A DNA stretch of 45,325 nucleotides from Sphingobacteriales bacterium (GTDB lineage: Bacteria; Bacteroidota; Bacteroidia; Sphingobacteriales; Sphingobacteriaceae). Under the pieces are notes generated by a model. It saw only the letters and a list, made by a program, of their open reading frames with translations. It was not told the origin of the DNA and made no database searches. The stretch is from the NCBI GenBank assembly GCA_004293485.1, contig RDYW01000048.1, positions 1 to 45,325 of the forward strand, read 5' to 3'. Below, one piece after another: positions 43,804 to 45,325 of the stretch (position 1 is the first letter of the stretch; every line of letters begins with the position of its first letter). The position numbers and the translations under genes were made by a program.

Positions 43804-44748
43804 TTAGTTTTCTAATAATCCTCGGCCAAATTTTCGTATTTTGTTTTCGGATTTCAAATCTGCCAAAATTTTATCTAATATCCCATTAATAAATCCATTA
43901 CTTTTTGGGGTGCTGTATTCTTTAGCAATATCTAAATATTCATTTATCGAAACTTTGGTAGGTATGCTCGCAAAAAACATAAATTCCGATAAGGCCATTT
44001 TCATAATAATAGTATCGGTAAGCGAAATACGTTCGGCATCCCAGTTTTTTGTTTTGTTAGCTATATAAGTTTGAAAAATGGTGTCGTTGCTTACTGTTTT
44101 ATGCAATAAATCAAAGATAAACTCCTTGTCATCTATCCAGTTAGCACTTAAATCAGCCAAAGCATAATTTCCATTTTCACTAAAGTTTTTTAATGTTTTT
44201 GCAAACATGGCTTTTAATACATCTTCATCAATAGACCAACTTATAAAGTCATCATCAAAAGTTTGCAATGCTAATGGCGATTTTAATATAATTTTTTTAA
44301 AAATAAACTTAACAATATCCTTATCGGTATGAAGTGTGTGGGTATTTGTAGCTATGTATTTTGAATAATTGTCGGCTATTTTTAGACTTGCAAATAATGA
44401 TTTTACCAATTCTACATCGGCGCTCCACTTGGGTTTGTATTTTTTTAAAGCTTGCAAATAATCTTCATTTTTTAATAAAGCATTTACAAAAAGGTTGTTA
44501 AGTATTTTAAGATTTGGGTTTAAGTCGGCGTCGGTAGGTATATGTTTATTTAAGCCCTCAGTTGCATCTACATCTACATAATGTATTACAGCTATTATTA
44601 AATCTAACAATCCAATATACATGCTATAAACCTGTTCTACCGAATTGCTTAAAAATTTTTGGTGTTTTGCTATATCTTTTTTTTCGGTTATTTGATAGGC
44701 ATACAATGCTTGAAAAACTTTTACCCTAAGTTGTGTTCTGTTTAGCAT
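43804..44748 (-). CDS. nusB: Transcription antitermination factor NusB (long Bacteroidota form)
   Basis: A 314-residue NusB, twice the ~140 residues of the E. coli protein. The start matches the canonical N-terminus (MLNRTQLRVKVFQALYAYQ), and the C-terminal third holds the rest of the family: WDAERISLTDTIIMKMALSEFMF, IPTKVSINEYLDIAKEYSTPKSNGFINGILDKI. The extra ~150 residues lie between these parts and are helical and acidic. This long form is usual in Bacteroidota. It should act in rRNA antitermination and ribosome assembly with NusE. It leads the DUF1573-yajC-ybbR-coaE operon. Confidence 0.93.
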   Translation of the reverse strand: MLNRTQLRVKVFQALYAYQITEKKDIAKHQKFLSNSVEQVYSMYIGLLDLIIAVIHYVDVDATEGLNKHIPTDADLNPNLKILNNLFVNALLKNEDYLQALKKYKPKWSADVELVKSLFASLKIADNYSKYIATNTHTLHTDKDIVKFIFKKIILKSPLALQTFDDDFISWSIDEDVLKAMFAKTLKNFSENGNYALADLSANWIDDKEFIFDLLHKTVSNDTIFQTYIANKTKNWDAERISLTDTIIMKMALSEFMFFASIPTKVSINEYLDIAKEYSTPKSNGFINGILDKILADLKSENKIRKFGRGLLEN

Positions 44749-44778
44749 ATAATTTTAAGAGCGATTTTTTTTAAAGTG

Positions 44779-44786
44779 CAAACATA
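44779..44786 (-). promoter_or_regulatory. Candidate -7 element of the nusB operon
   Basis: The minus strand reads TATGTTTG, an exact TAnnTTTG, 30 bp before the nusB ATG. No TTG at the -33 distance. The leader would be about 25 nt. Confidence 0.45.
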
Positions 44787-44856
44787 AAAATTATAGTTGA
44801 TGCTTTGTGCTATTTATGTTTTTTTAATTTTATAGATAATTGCATTACAAAAAAAC

Positions 44857-44864
44857 TACTTTTG
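44857..44864 (+). promoter_or_regulatory. Candidate -7 element of the tRNA-Ser gene
   Basis: TACTTTTG is an exact TAnnTTTG ending 18 bp before the mature tRNA 5' end, a fitting distance for a short 5' leader. The only nearby TTG (44840-44842) is too close, with a 14-nt spacer. Confidence 0.5.
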
Positions 44865-44882
44865 TAAGCCAATAATATTATT

Positions 44883-44969
44883 GGAGAGATGTCAGAGTGG
44901 TCGAATGAGCCAGCTTGGAAAGCTGGTGTACTGGCAACGGTACCGAGGGTTCGAATCCCTCTTTCTCCG
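44883..44969 (+). tRNA. tRNA-Ser (anticodon GGA)
   Basis: The 87-nt sequence folds as a class II tRNA. The acceptor GGAGAGA pairs with TTTCTCC (one G-T), with discriminator G at 44969. The anticodon stem CCAGC/GCTGG encloses the loop TTGGAAA with anticodon GGA, which reads UCC and UCU serine codons. A long variable arm (about gtactggcaacggtac) follows, then the T arm GAGGG-TTCGAAT-CCCTC. CCA is not encoded. It stands alone, divergent from nusB, about 270 bp from the insertion-sequence edge. Confidence 0.97.
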
Positions 44970-45228
44970 CTAGGTAAAATTTATTTGATTGTTAAATAAT
45001 AAACCTTAGTTTGTTTAACTTAACTGCTTTCGTAAGCCCAACAGTAGGGTTTGCCAAGCTTTTAGCATATAGTCCTATGCCGAGCATGGTACTTTTTTAG
45101 TTAATTAACTTTGCTTTAAAAAAAAATCATGTTTGTTTTTCGTAACTGCTAAGTTCCCAACTTCAAAAAAAATATTAGTGTAACCGCCTAAAAGGTTTTT
45201 AAATTTTAACTTTTGAATTTTTAGGCCT

Positions 45229-45325
45229 TGCTGTGTTCAACTGATAAGTGCAACACTTACCTTAAGCTGTAAAAATACTTCATTAGGAGTTAGATAACCA
45301 AATTTTCTTACAGGTCTGTTATTTA
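45229..45325 (-). mobile_element. 3' end of an IS30-type insertion sequence (right contig edge)
   Basis: The 95 bases 45229-45323 are the exact reverse complement of 1-95, so the element enters from the right edge in the opposite orientation. Sequence to the left of 45229 is unrelated to sequence right of base 95, which places the element tip here. The remainder is off the window. Confidence 0.8.
45237..45325 (-). CDS. IS30 family transposase, C-terminal fragment
   Basis: Read on the minus strand from the window edge, the frame gives NNRPVRKFGYLTPNEVF and runs to a TGA at 45237-45239, preceded by two bases (ta) consistent with a leucine codon. The 28 complete residues are identical to those at the left edge. 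The truncation is due to the window boundary. Confidence 0.8.
   Translation of the reverse strand, partial: NNRPVRKFGYLTPNEVFLQLKVSVALIS

Noticed and set aside
1-45325. A 45-kb composite transposon bounded by the two IS30-like ends
   Set aside because: The interior is chromosomal housekeeping (nusB, coaE, recQ, kdsA, hppA). Repeat-limited assembly explains the ends better.

Overview
The window comes from a low-G+C, Gram-negative member of the Bacteroidota. The evidence is convergent: a GldC gliding-motility protein, a type IX secretion (T9SS) C-terminal sorting domain on a secreted cellulase, several exact matches to the Bacteroidota -7 promoter element TAnnTTTG (with a TTG about 19-21 nt upstream in the best cases), Kdo/lipid A genes, and a compact nusB - DUF1573 - yajC - ybbR - coaE block. 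I cannot place it below phylum level. Both ends lie inside inverted, identical copies of the 3' end of an IS30-type transposase gene, so this is most likely an assembly contig that broke at a repeated insertion sequence.

Layout. 0.15-4.1 kb (minus): kdsD, mannose-1-phosphate guanylyltransferase, a GT4 glycosyltransferase and tsaC, in that transcription order. 4.2-7.2 kb (plus): recQ and kdsA; kdsD and kdsA supply Kdo for LPS. 7.2-13.0 kb (minus): an exopolysaccharide operon made of a stand-alone receiver protein, a sugar-phosphate transferase fused to a degenerate receiver, a half-length TolC-like outer-membrane protein, a Wzz/GumC co-polymerase with a degenerate kinase domain, and a glycosyltransferase. 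13.1-13.8 kb: a lipoprotein resembling only the C-terminal domain of 5'-nucleotidases, followed by 1.1 kb without a gene. 14.9-17.5 kb (plus): DEAD-box helicase, small membrane protein, gldC and a DinB-fold protein, then 0.8 kb without a gene. 18.3-21.7 kb: a RecB-like helicase-nuclease. 21.8-28.5 kb (minus): TSUP permease, a sulfite/nitrite-reductase-like protein fused to rubredoxin, a lipid A-type acyltransferase, a FUSC membrane protein and a second DEAD-box helicase. 28.7-37.3 kb (plus): PAP2 phosphatase, GH31 glucosidase, GH9-CBM3 cellulase with T9SS tag, and a membrane pyrophosphatase. 37.5-44.7 kb (minus): cobC-like and cobS, an NTF2-like lipoprotein, a Crp/Fnr regulator, a metallo-beta-lactamase-fold protein, and the coaE-ybbR-yajC-DUF1573-nusB block. 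A tRNA-Ser(GGA) follows on the plus strand.

The main themes are cell-envelope and exopolysaccharide synthesis, and glucan/cellulose breakdown; the rest is housekeeping. The points most worth a second look are the exopolysaccharide operon with its orphan and pseudo-receivers, the siroheme-ligand-free reductase/rubredoxin fusion paired with a TSUP permease, the pyrophosphatase without a glutamate at the usual TM6 gate positions, and genes whose -7 element lies 3-4 nt from the ATG. I found no CRISPR array, phage or recognisable defence island.
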